From Lytechinus variegatus (taxonomy: Eukaryota > Echinodermata > Echinoidea > Temnopleuroida > Toxopneustidae), in the NCBI RefSeq assembly GCF_018143015.1, contig NC_054749.1, positions 32,172,911 through 32,236,910 of the forward strand: DNA of 64,000 bases, given 5' to 3'. The notes under the pieces were generated by a model. The model was not told the DNA's origin and searched no databases. It worked only from the letters and a program-made list of their open reading frames with translations. Positions 46,409-57,390 of this stretch are shown in pieces. Position 1 is the stretch's first letter. Each line of letters begins with the position of its first letter. Made by a program: the position numbers and the translations under genes.

Positions 46409-47035
46409 ATCTAATCGGGAAAATATTTAAAGCCCTAAACCATAAAGAAAGTTTTAAAGTTGATCAGACCACAAGTGTAACAAATCTAGCTTTGACTGGG
46501 AAATAATTCAAACATTTTAAAATGTAGCCGCCCCCCCCCCCCGGAATATTGCAATGACCTACTTGAAATATGCTATGCAGTGTGAGTACACAAAAAAAAA
46601 TAATAATTTACATATACGCTATTAACTGTGCATTACAATTAAAATATCAGTCTTTAAAACATACAATTTGCCTTGACAAACTCATGCCATAATAATGTCA
46701 AAATTAATATGATGTATCTCTGTCATTTTGCATTTGCATCAGTATGGATGTTATGTGATTGATGAAAATAAGGTTTCAGCTCGAAGATTAATTAGATATA
46801 CCTATGCCTATAATCATAATTCACAATCTAAACTGGTTGTCACTTATTGGCCGCAGCATCTACATGTAGGTAGATATAACTGATCAACTCAGGTTTGATT
46901 AATCTTGAGCCAGGAACATCAGTTGACTAATCTAACCAAACATCAAGAGTTAGAGAATCAAAAACTCTAATACTTACTTTCATACTTCTGTTTCTCTCAG
47001 CCTCCATAAAAGAAAAGATAGCTAGCATTACCATC

Positions 47036-48390
47036 CTGTATTAAAAAAAAAAAAAAATCAATATAGAGGATATGGTAATGTGATAACAAGATTGAATGTC
47101 TACAACACCAATGTCAGTCTTACTGGCAAAAAGAGAAAATAAATGATATAAAACATTACATGTAGGTCCTAAATATTCATTTTTTTTTCAGAATCTTTTC
47201 AGTATATAAAACCATTTGATTACTCAAAATTTTAAACTTATCTTCCAATTGTTTTTTATACTTTTGAATGAGTATTTCTTCCTATGAACCAGAAAATACC
47301 ATTGACTTGCATGCATTATGAAGTCAAAATCTGTTCAATGATGCAACATTTAGAATGTGCAAGAGCACAGGGGTAAGTAGTCTTGGCTCAGGCAAATAAA
47401 GAGAATAGCGCATTGAAGTCTATGTGCTGAACACATAAACTTTTATCTCTTACGAACAGGCGAAAAAGGATTGAAAGCTTAAAACTCTGATTGGCGTTTA
47501 TCCAGACCAACAATGATTACTTCACTTTAGAATGACAAAATATTTTCGATTTCAATTATTAAAGAGTTACTACTGCATGTAGGCCAAGAAGATGGCACAA
47601 ACAGGGGAAAGAGTGCACATGAATTAGAAAGGACTTCCTCTCAGAAAATAATTGGCATCACTGGGGTTGCTTGGCACAAGGGTTTAGGTTGCACAACATA
47701 AAACATGTCCTACTACCCTATAATCACCACGGCTAAAGAAACCTTGTCAGCCATTACACAATTCATCACAGAGGAGTTATTCTTTCTCATTTGCAGTGAT
47801 CACTCTGAGGCAACAAACTATATCATTACAATAATAATTATTCATAATCAAGTCTTCATTTTAGTATTTGTTAAATAATAATTTTTATCTATAAATTGTT
47901 CTTCAAAACAGCATTTTGTAACATCGCCAATCAAAGGTACATTGTACATCATAACGAAGCGATTCAAGGGTCAGACCTTATGTATTTGCTTAGTTGACAA
48001 ACGGATAAGCACGAGATCGGTCTGGTAAGAAACCTTCCTGTTTTCGCCTTTTCATTAACCAATTTTGGAAAACTTCATACGCATTAGTGCTGTTGTCGAT
48101 AGGCCTCATATCGACACTGATGTTGACATACGAAGGATTTTCAATGTTTCCGACATGTCGACATGCACGCACCCACATCGACATGTAAACATAAAATAAA
48201 AAGGGGTCTAGCCTCAAGTCACAAGTGTAAAGCTTAGCTGAAAAGTAAGAAGTATTTATCAACAGTAATTGGCGCGATTAAAAGGTTTATTCAGCTTCGC
48301 GGCGCATTAAATGAAAATAGAATACTTGCGAGCTGCACGGCAGCAGAAATGCGTCAGTGCAGGCCGCCCTTCTCCATGGCGTAGCGGATA
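47036..48390. other. Noncoding, possible first intron of the host gene
   Basis: I find no convincing snoRNA or coding sequence in this stretch. Confidence 0.4.
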
Positions 48391-48815
48391 CAGCGTTTCC
48401 ACTTTCAAGGAAATTACCCGAATTCCGGGAAATCCAGACGTTTTCCAGGTAGGCCTAATTTCCAGGAATGAAAAAATTCCAGGAAATTCGAAAATTACAA
48501 TTAAATATAGCAACTATTAATATTCATGTTAATATATTTACATGATTTTAACCTCCATACATAGCTCAAAATTTTTCGCTCGCGCTCCGCACTCGCATTT
48601 CGTAATGTTGTTCCTATTTTTGAAGAGGGCGAGGACAAAAAAAATGCTAAATTCCCTGATTTTTGCCACCTGGTCCTGTATCAAATTTACACTTGTTGTA
48701 TTATTGCCCGATTTTCGTTAAAAATCAAACTTGAAAATTCCAGGAAATATTTATGAATTTCAGGAAATTTGGAATCCAATTTCGGGAAATTCATTTTGGA
48801 GCTGTGGAAACACTG
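48391..48815. mobile_element. hAT-type MITE, 425 bp
   Basis: The inverted ends CAGCGTTTCCAC and GTGGAAACACTG (11 of 12 pair) are flanked by 8-bp duplications AGCGGATA (48383-48390) and AGCGGATG (48816-48823), one mismatch. The interior is rich in TTCCAGGAAATT-like phrases and contains one copy of the GC-rich CGCTCGCGCTCCGC motif. Confidence 0.8.
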
Positions 48816-49558
48816 AGCGGATGGGCTGCTTTTCACACCACACGAAACGGCAAACGCAACGACACAACTCACAAGTCGACTGAGCTGAGATAAGCCAAAA
48901 TCCAGTGCTCAATCACTCGACTTGAGTGGTTTGACTCATACCTACGTGTATCAAATCGATAACTGAACATATAAAAACTATAAGATTTACTAGATAACAA
49001 GTTGGGATAAAAAGAAGACGGTAAAACAAATGTGAACAAATATTTTTTTTAAGTTACCATCGCATCAGACTTGAAAGTCGTGTTGTCCACGTGCTTGCCT
49101 GCATCGAAAGAGAACGCAATGCGCTTGAGCAAGCCACGCATGCATGGATATGCAACGCAGATTGGTCCCTTACTTTCGGGTTACGTTACATACGTTATGT
49201 ACAGGCCCAATACATATTCCTGAACTGAGAAAGGTTACCATTCTGTAAACTTTGGACAAATGAAATGGAGTAAACAAGCAAAGACCCGGGAAGGTTTGGT
49301 ATATATTTCTAAATTATTTCATTAATTCAATGAATGACATTTATTTTTAAGGGGGGGGGGGCATCAGCTTTGATTAAGCATGGATGGACCAAGCTTGTGG
49401 TTTTCTGTGATTAGGTTCGTGATTTCTCCCGGATATCTAGTTCACTAATTTCAAAGAACTGAGCAGCCTACATGTACCGGTACGTATACGACTACGAGAG
49501 CGATTGCATGAAAGGATCTTTCCAAGGACCGTCTTTCATGTCGCCCATCTTTTATGAT
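48816..49558. other. Noncoding, possible 5' region of the snoRNA host gene
   Basis: A minus-strand donor-like site (GATG|GTAACT, at 49057-49058) could end a first exon. No promoter can be assigned. Confidence 0.35.
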
Positions 49559-50545
49559 ACGCTATAACTTATAATTCATGGAGGGCAGCTAACAGATGCA
49601 TTCAATGTGAAGACAGGAGTAAGACAAGGGTGTCTCCTCTCACCCTTTCTCTTCTTAGTAAGTTAGTTATTGGCCATTGACTGGATTATGAAGTCCACCA
49701 CTGGAATCCAGACCAGTGGACTCTGGCAGCAACTGGATGACCTTGATTTTGCAGATGACATCGCCTTGCTCTCACACACTCACAAGCAGATGCAAGATAA
49801 AACCGACATCATTAGAGATAAGTCAGGTCGCCTTGGACTAAATGTTAACCAAACAAAGAGCAAGATTTTAAGAATCAATTCCTCAAATCAATCTGCCATC
49901 AGGTTGGAAGATAAATCACTGGAAGAGGTTGAAAGCTTTACATATCTGGGAAGTAACGTGGATAAACAAGGTGGGACAGATGCAGATGTAAGAATAAGGA
50001 TAGGGAAAGCAAGGGGAGCATTCCATCAGCTAAATAACATATGGCGATCTACAAAACTACCAAGGAACATTAAAATACGCATCTTCAACACAGTTGTCAA
50101 GCCGGTCCTCCTATATGGTGCAGAAACATGGAGAACTGCTGTTGCCATTATTAGGAAAATACAGACCTTCATCAATACTTGTCTAAGGCGTATCAGGATT
50201 TTCTGGCCTAAGGTAATCAGTAACCAAGACTTGTGGGAGATTGCTCATCAGCAACCCATTGAGGCAGAGCTCTTGCAGAGACGATGGCGGTGGATTGGCC
50301 ACACCCTACGGAAACCAATGCCTAATATAACTAGACAGGCATTGACTTGGAATCCTAAAGGAAGAGGGGAAGGCCTTGTAACTCATGGCGCAGAGACATG
50401 GAGGCAGATGCTAAGAGGATGGGCTGCACATGGAAAGAACTGGAGACGCTGGCTCAGGACCGCTCTGCCTGGAGGAACTTGGTTGACGGCCTATGTCCCA
50501 GGAGGGGCGATAGGCGTAAGTAAGAAAGTAAGTAATAACTTATAA
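49559..50545 (+). pseudogene. Non-LTR retrotransposon fragment, reverse-transcriptase C-terminal half
   Basis: A first frame (about 49580-49660) reads FNVKTGVRQGCLLSPFLFLVS. After a frameshift the frame at 49670-50545 continues with [13 protein letters not shown] (catalytic ADD motif), [12 protein letters not shown] and [11 protein letters not shown], then a thumb-like [14 protein letters not shown] region, YGAETW, and a C-terminal [13 protein letters not shown] segment. It ends in GTAAGTAAGAAAGTAAGT repeats. This order is typical of RTE/CFDP2-like elements; clade assignment is uncertain. The element is 5'-truncated and frameshifted, so inactive. Confidence 0.8.
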
Positions 50546-51958
50546 GCGGGGTGTTTCTGAAATTTATGATAAAGAATAAGAGGCATTATCGTGATATTGG
50601 GAACCACCGTTCACTTCACACAGCAGCGCTTTATTCAGTCACACGCACGGTTCCCTATTTCCAATTCCATTCACTTTGTCAAACTTTGTACACAAGTACG
50701 TGTACACAAATCTACGAGTGGTTCCCAAAACCACGATTTGGCCGAATAAGATTCGTTAGCTTTTAAATCAATTTTATACCATTTCATGATATATCACGTC
50801 ATTTTATAGACAAATATTTTGTTTATTTTAACGGACGAATAAAATATGCTTGCAGATGATTTATGTAAAATGCATTTCACATGGCGTGTCATAAAATATG
50901 GGCGACACGAAAGACGGTCGTTGCAAAGACCCTTTTGTGCAATCGGCCCCTGGAACTTTGTGGAAGTGCATGCCATAGCCAAGGCAATGCTGGCAATACC
51001 GTATGGGGCATGACTTTGCCGAGGCTGAAGGCGAAGCGTCAGTCTCGGTTTCTGTCCCATCGCCCCAGTGCTTCCACTCTTAAGGTCACAGAATCCAGGA
51101 AATTCCAGGAAGTGAGAAATGTCATGAAGTTTTCTGGAATTCTGGCCCGGGGGGGGTCGGTACTCGACCAAAAAAGTAGTAGGTATGTGCCGCAGGCAAG
51201 GCAAAAAACGGGGGCTTTGGAGCGGGCTTATTGTAAAAAGGAGGGTCCTGGGAACGGGCTTCGGAACTACAAATGTTTGCAAAAACGGGGGTCCTTCATG
51301 GGTCGCCTGCGTTTGTATCCCAATGGAACGCATGCGGCTAGCCCGGCGCATGGCCACCAGGTGCGCTCTCGCAGAGGCGATGGTTGGACAGCGCTCTGCA
51401 GCCGCTTTTCACCAAAATTGCAGCTCATTGTGGATCAATGCGGCTGGTACGGCGTAATGGAAAATATGCGAAGCTTTGGAGCGGATTTCTTTTTTCTCGA
51501 TAAGAAGAAAATGTTATCCCCTGGAACGGATATTTGAGTGTAAAAATGGGGGTCCCCTCCGCGGCACCCACTATGCATTATATACTGAGTGCCCCCCACC
51601 CAATGGGACATTTCCCACCCATTAAATGTAAATAAAATTCTAATCATCTGATAGAAGAATTGGTTAACGTTCATTTCAGGGGGACGGAAACTCTATAAGG
51701 GTGCGCGCGTACAGCGAGGACCTTCTGTCCTCTATTTTTCTCCATATGAGACATTTAAGTGCGACTCTAAGTCATACTTATCTTAGTAAATTTGAGATCC
51801 TTTTTTATTCTCCAGAGTGCTCAAAAACTTAAATTTTGGGCATACATGTCTTTGTGTGTATGTCCTCTATTGATGGAAAGTAATATTGCAAAAAATTGCC
51901 ATTTTTTTCAATCTATATTTTCAATTTAGAAAAAAATAATGAAAAGAATTTAATTTAC
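50546..51958. other. Noncoding, repeat-like G-rich segment
   Basis: The 218-codon frame at 50881-51537 has no domain that I recognise. Phrases such as GTCGGTACTCGACCAAAAAAG with a preceding G run look like a dispersed repeat rather than a gene. Confidence 0.4.
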
Positions 51959-52534
51959 TTAAAGGTCAAGTCCACCTCAGAAAAATGTTGACTTGACTCA
52001 ATAGAAAAAAATCAGACAAGCACAATGCTGAAAATTTCATCAAAATCAAATGTAAAAAAAGAAAGTTATGACATTTCAAAGTTTTGCTTATTTTTAACAA
52101 AATAGTAATATGAACGAGCCAGTTACATCCAAATGAGAGAGTCGATGATGTCACTCACTCACTATTTTTGTTTTTTATTGTTTGAATTATACAATATTTC
52201 AGTTTTTACGAATTTTATGATTAGGACCTTCTTGCCTGAAGCAGAAAATGTTAAAATAATGGTGTTCCACGTGTTCAGGGAGGAACGAAACTTCATTTCA
52301 CATGACGATGACGAGAAAATTAAAATATTTCATTGAATAAAATACAAAAGAAATAGTGAGTGAGTGATGTCATCAGTTCCCTCATTTGCATATTGACCAG
52401 TATGTGCATATAAAAAAAATGTCATAACTTTCTTATTTTACATCTGATTTTGATGAAATTTTCAGTGTTATGCTTGTTGAATTTTTCTCTTTTTATTCAA
52501 ATCAAGTTTTTGTTGGGGTGGACTTGTCCTTTAA
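51959..52534. mobile_element. TTAA-type non-autonomous DNA transposon, copy 2
   Basis: TTAA (51959-51962 and 52531-52534) flanks AGGTCAAGTCCACC and its inverted partner GGTGGACTTGTCCT. The element is colinear over its full length with 38714-39292. Confidence 0.82.
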
Positions 52535-53185
52535 GAGCCAAGCTCTGTGATGAATATCTGTATTAGAAACTGAAAGTGTAAAAAAAATCAAGCATTTGTC
52601 CCGAAGAACAAGAAAAATAAAAGCTTGCCACTTTCTTGAATAATTTGATGTAAAATGTAAATTTTAATTCCAAAGTGCCGTCCTCGGGTTCCAGCAAGTG
52701 TTCATTGTTGTCATGTTTCTTTGCTAGCTTTAAGCATACATGTACAATGCGCCTGCCAATCCTCCATGTTACCATTTATTTTTAGACGACAATGATTCCA
52801 CGGAACCCAAGACCGACTCTTTGGAATAAAAATATTACATCACATATTTCAAGGAACTGGTAAGCTGATTATATTTTTGAGATGTTAGATTTCATTCTGA
52901 TGCTTTGTTTTCCCCCGAAGATGGTGTGGCAGCATTCACTTTTCTTCATACACCTTGCGAAGTACCAGCACTACGAGTCCTCTTGCTGACATCTGTCTGT
53001 GTAGGAGGATAACAATTTTTAAAAAATGTTTAAATAACTCCTCTGAAACAGCGGATATATCAGTCTACTCCAAACAAACTGATAGTACTCTACTGGCAAA
53101 CTACATGTACATGTAGCTGACTGATTGTATTTGTCTATAATCAGGTCATCAAGTCATTGTTATCATGGTTATCAGAAAGAAAGTC
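52535..53185. other. Noncoding
   Basis: No gene recognised. Confidence 0.4.
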
Positions 53186-53189
53186 ATTG

Positions 53190-54283
53190 AAAAAGACATA
53201 CTTAAGCCTAGACCAAAAGCTTTGTTCTCTGTTATGTTGGTTGTTCTGCTGAACTTAAAGCAAATAAATTGATGATTAATATAAATAAAACTAAGTACAT
53301 AATATTCCGTTCATTCAAAAAACATTCTGTCCCCAACTTCACAGTTAAAATAGATAATACTGAAAATCGAAAATGTTCACAGCATAAACTTTTTAGGTGT
53401 AATAATCGACGAAAGATTAAATTAGACAGAGCATGTTAATAATATTCATGGGGAAAATAAGTATGTACATACATGTAGGTATTATGCGCAAAATTCGTCA
53501 TTTTATACCTTTAAAAACCTTGTTCATGTTATACAATGCCTTTATCTTGCCGTATTTGAATTATTGTGGAATAGTTTGGTCAGGTACTACTTCAAAAAAC
53601 ATAAATCGGTTATTTGTTTTGCAAAAGAAAGCAATTCGGCTGTGCACAAACTGGCACTACCTTGCTCATACTACTTTTCATTTCAAAAACTTAAATACAT
53701 TGAAGCTCTCTGATTTGATTAACTTGAAATTGGCAATCTTATGTTTTCTCATTTTAACGGCTACATGTAACTACCTCCTATTTTAGATGATTTATTTTCT
53801 AACACTAAATTCAAGCACTTATTTAATACACATAATAAGAATAACGCTATCTTGCCACATTGTCATATATATCACTCAGCATAACTTCATCATCAAATGT
53901 ATTAAGTTATGGAATGCTCTTACATCTGAAATAAAATAAATATACATTCATAATATGCTTTTAAATCTAAATACAGAAAAGTTATTTTATCTGCATATTG
54001 ATTCTACAAAATCTACACAAACATTTTTTTTTTATTTCTTTTTTTTGACTGTGTGTGTTTCTTTTTTTGGTGTCTTGTTTGTAGTCTGGTTGTAATTGAC
54101 CTATTGTTGATTTGATTGTTCTTTTAAGTTTTAGATTTACAATGTCATAATGTATATATTTTGTATGTAAGGGGATCACTGTTTAGCAAGCCATATAGGC
54201 TTTTATTGTGATTCCCATAGACATTTTATTGTATATATCTACTTTGCATTTTATGAATTAATAAATTGAATTGAATTAAACTC
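53190..54283 (+). mobile_element. 5'-truncated CR1/Jockey-like LINE with 3' hairpin
   Basis: Broken frames give NKTKYIIF-like and FLGVIIDERLN reverse-transcriptase motifs. An open stretch then reads IMRKIRHFIPLKTLFMLYNAFILPYLNYCGIVWSG, with LQKKAIRLCTN (53433-53786). After about 380 bp of 3' untranslated sequence comes GGGGATCAC (54172-54180) pairing with GTGATTCCC (54209-54217), around an inner AAGCC...GGCTT hairpin. The unit ends in an ATTGAATTGAATT tail at 54264-54283. This gives the identity of the tail-only copies elsewhere in the window. Confidence 0.78.
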
Positions 54284-55693
54284 CATTGGCTCCACTCACC
54301 AAATACAGAGACTGAAGTTCTAGCTCGATCTGTACAGGGAAGTCAATGGCCGTATGTTTATGTATTAAGTTCAGATAAAACAGGGAAGTGAAGTTGCGCG
54401 ACAGCCAAAGTCAGTCACTGTTTTTTCCCCTTTTAAGTTTATTTTTCCCTGCTTTGGTGCATTTCAGGCCAAAACAGAATAATAATCCTATTTTGGAGTT
54501 CTTTTTATATATGTTTGTAATATAAAGACAAAAATCGACGAGCCCCGTCAAGGGGATTTCGCATTAACCTACTGGAGGCTGCATGATAGCGAGCCGTCTG
54601 TGTACAAGGAGAAATAAAAATGTTAAAAAACTCCTCGAAACAGACGGCTGCCTGCTGTCTAACTTTATAAGCCCTGAAATGCACTTATCAGAATAAAATT
54701 ACATGAATTACCAAACTATTCATGCAATTTTATCCAAATGAATGCATGTAAGTAAAGCAATTTTTTTCTGATGAGTGCATTAAAGTACCAAAGCTCAAAC
54801 AATAACCGAGTATAAATGGTATCTTGGGGCTAGTTGTGGCAAATTTGTTTGCATCTTCCAAAGGTCAATACAAACATTTAGGCAAAAAAATAAGTTTCTG
54901 GATTTAGTAAGCAAAAAAGAGGTGATTTGTTTTGATCTGTCTTGGAATATCTCCCCCCCCCACCCTACAAAAATGACTAGATTATTTGTGACTTTCAAAT
55001 TTTTTTGAGGTTTTGAAAGTTACATCGAAACCAAGTAGAAATATTGGAATAATTATATTATACATATATATGCGCTATACACAAAAATATCACAGCGCTT
55101 AGATATCGAATACAAATATAAATCTTAAAGTAACAAAAGTATATATAATTGTGTACATTACGGTAAATTGAATCACCTATTTGTATTCTTAGATGCACCA
55201 GGTGAGGTCTGGTGGCCTCTTGCTTGCTGCTCCGTTCACCAACAATTTAAGGGACACGGAACACAGTTAATGAAAAAATAAAGGGTGATTGCTCATGTAC
55301 TGCAATTTAAAGCTGAGTGCCCCCCCATCATCCTGCCCTTGGACACTATATTGCAATTATTTTCATTATCTGCATCTTCATAATAATTGTTTTTAATATC
55401 ATAATTATGATTTTTAGGCAGAGAGGTCGTTGCAAGACTCCACATCATATTCTAGCTTGAAGCACCTGCTACTTTATGAGAACTGGCTCCCTTTTGTAGA
55501 CGCAATAGAAGGCGATTGATTCACAGTGGATTACAAGAGCACCATGGAATACCTGATTGCCACAATAGAATTCATATTCCTACAGATAATAAAAATATCT
55601 CTACCACATGGAGGTAGGTCAATAAGTTGTAAATATTATTGGAACAGAAAATTAGGGAGTGTTTCATCAGATATGTTTACTGACAGCTGTTGT
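54284..55693. other. Noncoding with nested inverted repeats
   Basis: Inverted repeats at about 54447-54795 are described as a finding. No gene. Confidence 0.5.
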
Positions 55694-56224
55694 TTAAAGG
55701 GATGGTCCGGGCTGAAAATATTCATATCTTAATACATAGAGTAGAATTCACTGAGCAAAATGCCAAAAATTTCATCAAAATCGGATAACAAATAATAAGG
55801 TTATTGAAGTTTAAAGTTTAGCAATATTTTGTGAAAACAGTTGTCATGAATATTCATTGGGTGGGCTGATGATGTCTCACCCCACTTACTGTTTTCTTAT
55901 ATTACATAAAATCATAATTATTTCATACTTGTGAATAATATGTCTCTTATAATGAAATAAGTTGCAGCAATAAATATCTAATGCACTAAGTTGTCAATCC
56001 AATTTTTCTAGTTCTTGGAGGAAAAAAATTTGAATGAAAATAACTTCAGATAATAAAATACTTAAGAACAAGTGGGATAGTATATCATTAGCTTGCTCAT
56101 TGAATATTCATGGGAAATGCATACAACTGTTTCATTGAAATAATGCACATCTTTAAAATGTCACTTTATCCGTTCAATCATATTATTCATAGCCTGGGGT
56201 AATTAGCCTGGGGCATCCCTTTAA
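55694..56224. mobile_element. TTAA-type non-autonomous transposon, second family
   Basis: TTAA at 55694-55697 and 56221-56224 flanks AGGGATGGTCCGGGCT and its inverted partner AGCCTGGGGCATCCCT. The interior shares the style (ATTTCATCAAAATCGG) of the family at 38714 but has different ends. No coding sequence. Confidence 0.75.
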
Positions 56225-57124
56225 ACAGAGTGTCTAGCAGGGACCATACAAGGATTTGTTCATATTATATAATTCAATGAAACCAGTTTATTCATAGCGC
56301 CCTCTTGTGATCAGACTAGATGAATATACTGACCAAATTATTTTCCTTAAAACCCCTTTCCGTTAAACCATTCCCTGATTTTAGATTAGGGCCCACTATT
56401 CGAAGCAAATCAGAAAAGAAGGATTTCATCATATATTGCACTGCACGTGTACCTGTACTCTATCAAAATGAATATTGTGTAGAATACAAATAATGGTGCA
56501 GAGAAGTATAGAAAATTATGAGAAAAATACAGGTTATCAATATAGTCTAACAAACACAAAATTATGATTTTCTAAATTTTCAATTTCCTGTTTTCACATG
56601 TGAATATCTTCCCCATACATTGTATCATAATATTGAATTCTTTAATTGTAGTTTTCCCGTTTCAGTTCTTCCTAATATAATTGAAAATTTATCATAAAGC
56701 ACAGACCTAAAGCATTTTATATTGTCTATTATTATGTTATGAATGGTTCAATGCATCTATCAATTATTTTCAACTTGGAGATATTTTTTGAAAGAGAAGC
56801 CCACCTCAACAAAAACAAAATGAAATAAGACTAAATGAAACAAGCATAAAAGAAAAAAATATATCAAATTTGGATGTAAAAATATTAAAAAAGTAATAGC
56901 ATTTTACAATTTATTGTATTTATATATAAAATACAGAATATTTTTTTACAGATATGACACAAAGGAAATTTTTCATTGAATCACAATGCACAAATAGGTT
57001 ACAATGATAATTCATATTTTCAAGGATTAAAATTTTTCTCACATTATAGTGAGGACAAAAATAAAAAAAATCATTCTCCATCTTTGTTTTTTGAAGTTTA
57101 TTCTTATATTATTTTGTTAATGAG
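56225..57124. other. Noncoding
   Basis: AT-rich; it may include a decayed transposon starting near 56790 (AGAAGCCCACCTCAAC). No gene. Confidence 0.4.
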
Positions 57125-57390
57125 TTGACTAGCATAGCTTGCAAGTGTTTTGTTTATTTCACTCTGATATATCTTCTGTTTATCTTGTTTTATGTAAATA
57201 TTTGTATTTATACTTTATATATGTTTTTATGTTCTGTACATTGTGTATGCTTGTATTACGCGGGGCCCCCATATAAAACAGTATTTCAATTATCATTAGG
57301 GCTACCCTGCTGAAATAAAAAAAAAAGTAAATGAATGAATGAATAAATAAATAAATGAATAAATGGATGAATTGATAAATAAATGAATTT
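57125..57390 (+). mobile_element. LINE 3' end with hairpin and (GAAT)n tail
   Basis: GCGGGG (57259-57264) can pair with CCCTGC (57305-57310), with one G-U pair, followed by TGAAATAAA and a GAATGAATGAATAAATAAAT tail. The architecture equals the other LINE 3' ends, but the sequence is diverged. Confidence 0.55.

Larger units (their letters stand above)
34800..47035 (-). ncRNA. Multi-intron snoRNA host gene
   Basis: Inferred exons, read on the minus strand from 5' to 3', are 46978-47035, 45248-45306, 42106-42160 (weaker), 41854-41900, 41218-41283, 40464-40536, 39619-39672, 37816-37890, 36712-36786, 35850-35983 and 34800-34918. Most have good sites: donors GTAAGT, GTATGT, GTGAGT or GTTAGT, and acceptors CAG or TAG after pyrimidine tracts. 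Nearly every intron holds one box C/D snoRNA: U15 in the first two, family B, possibly an orphan, four family A copies, then family B again. Exons are short and mostly not obviously coding, as in vertebrate UHG/GAS5-type hosts, where splicing and trimming release snoRNAs into the nucleolus. Exon pairs (46978/45248, and 37816/36712 both 75 nt) look duplicated. The most 3' exon has an open frame, so its membership is less sure. A further 5' exon ending at 49058 (donor GTAACT) is possible. Confidence 0.72.

Noticed and set aside
47740..47830. Further box C/D snoRNA on the minus strand
   Set aside because: A GTGATGA and a CTGA occur close together, but there is no convincing terminal stem, second box pair or rRNA complementarity.
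50881..51537. 218-codon open frame
   Set aside because: No family recognised; it overlaps G-rich repeat-like DNA, and an opposing 187-codon frame overlaps it.
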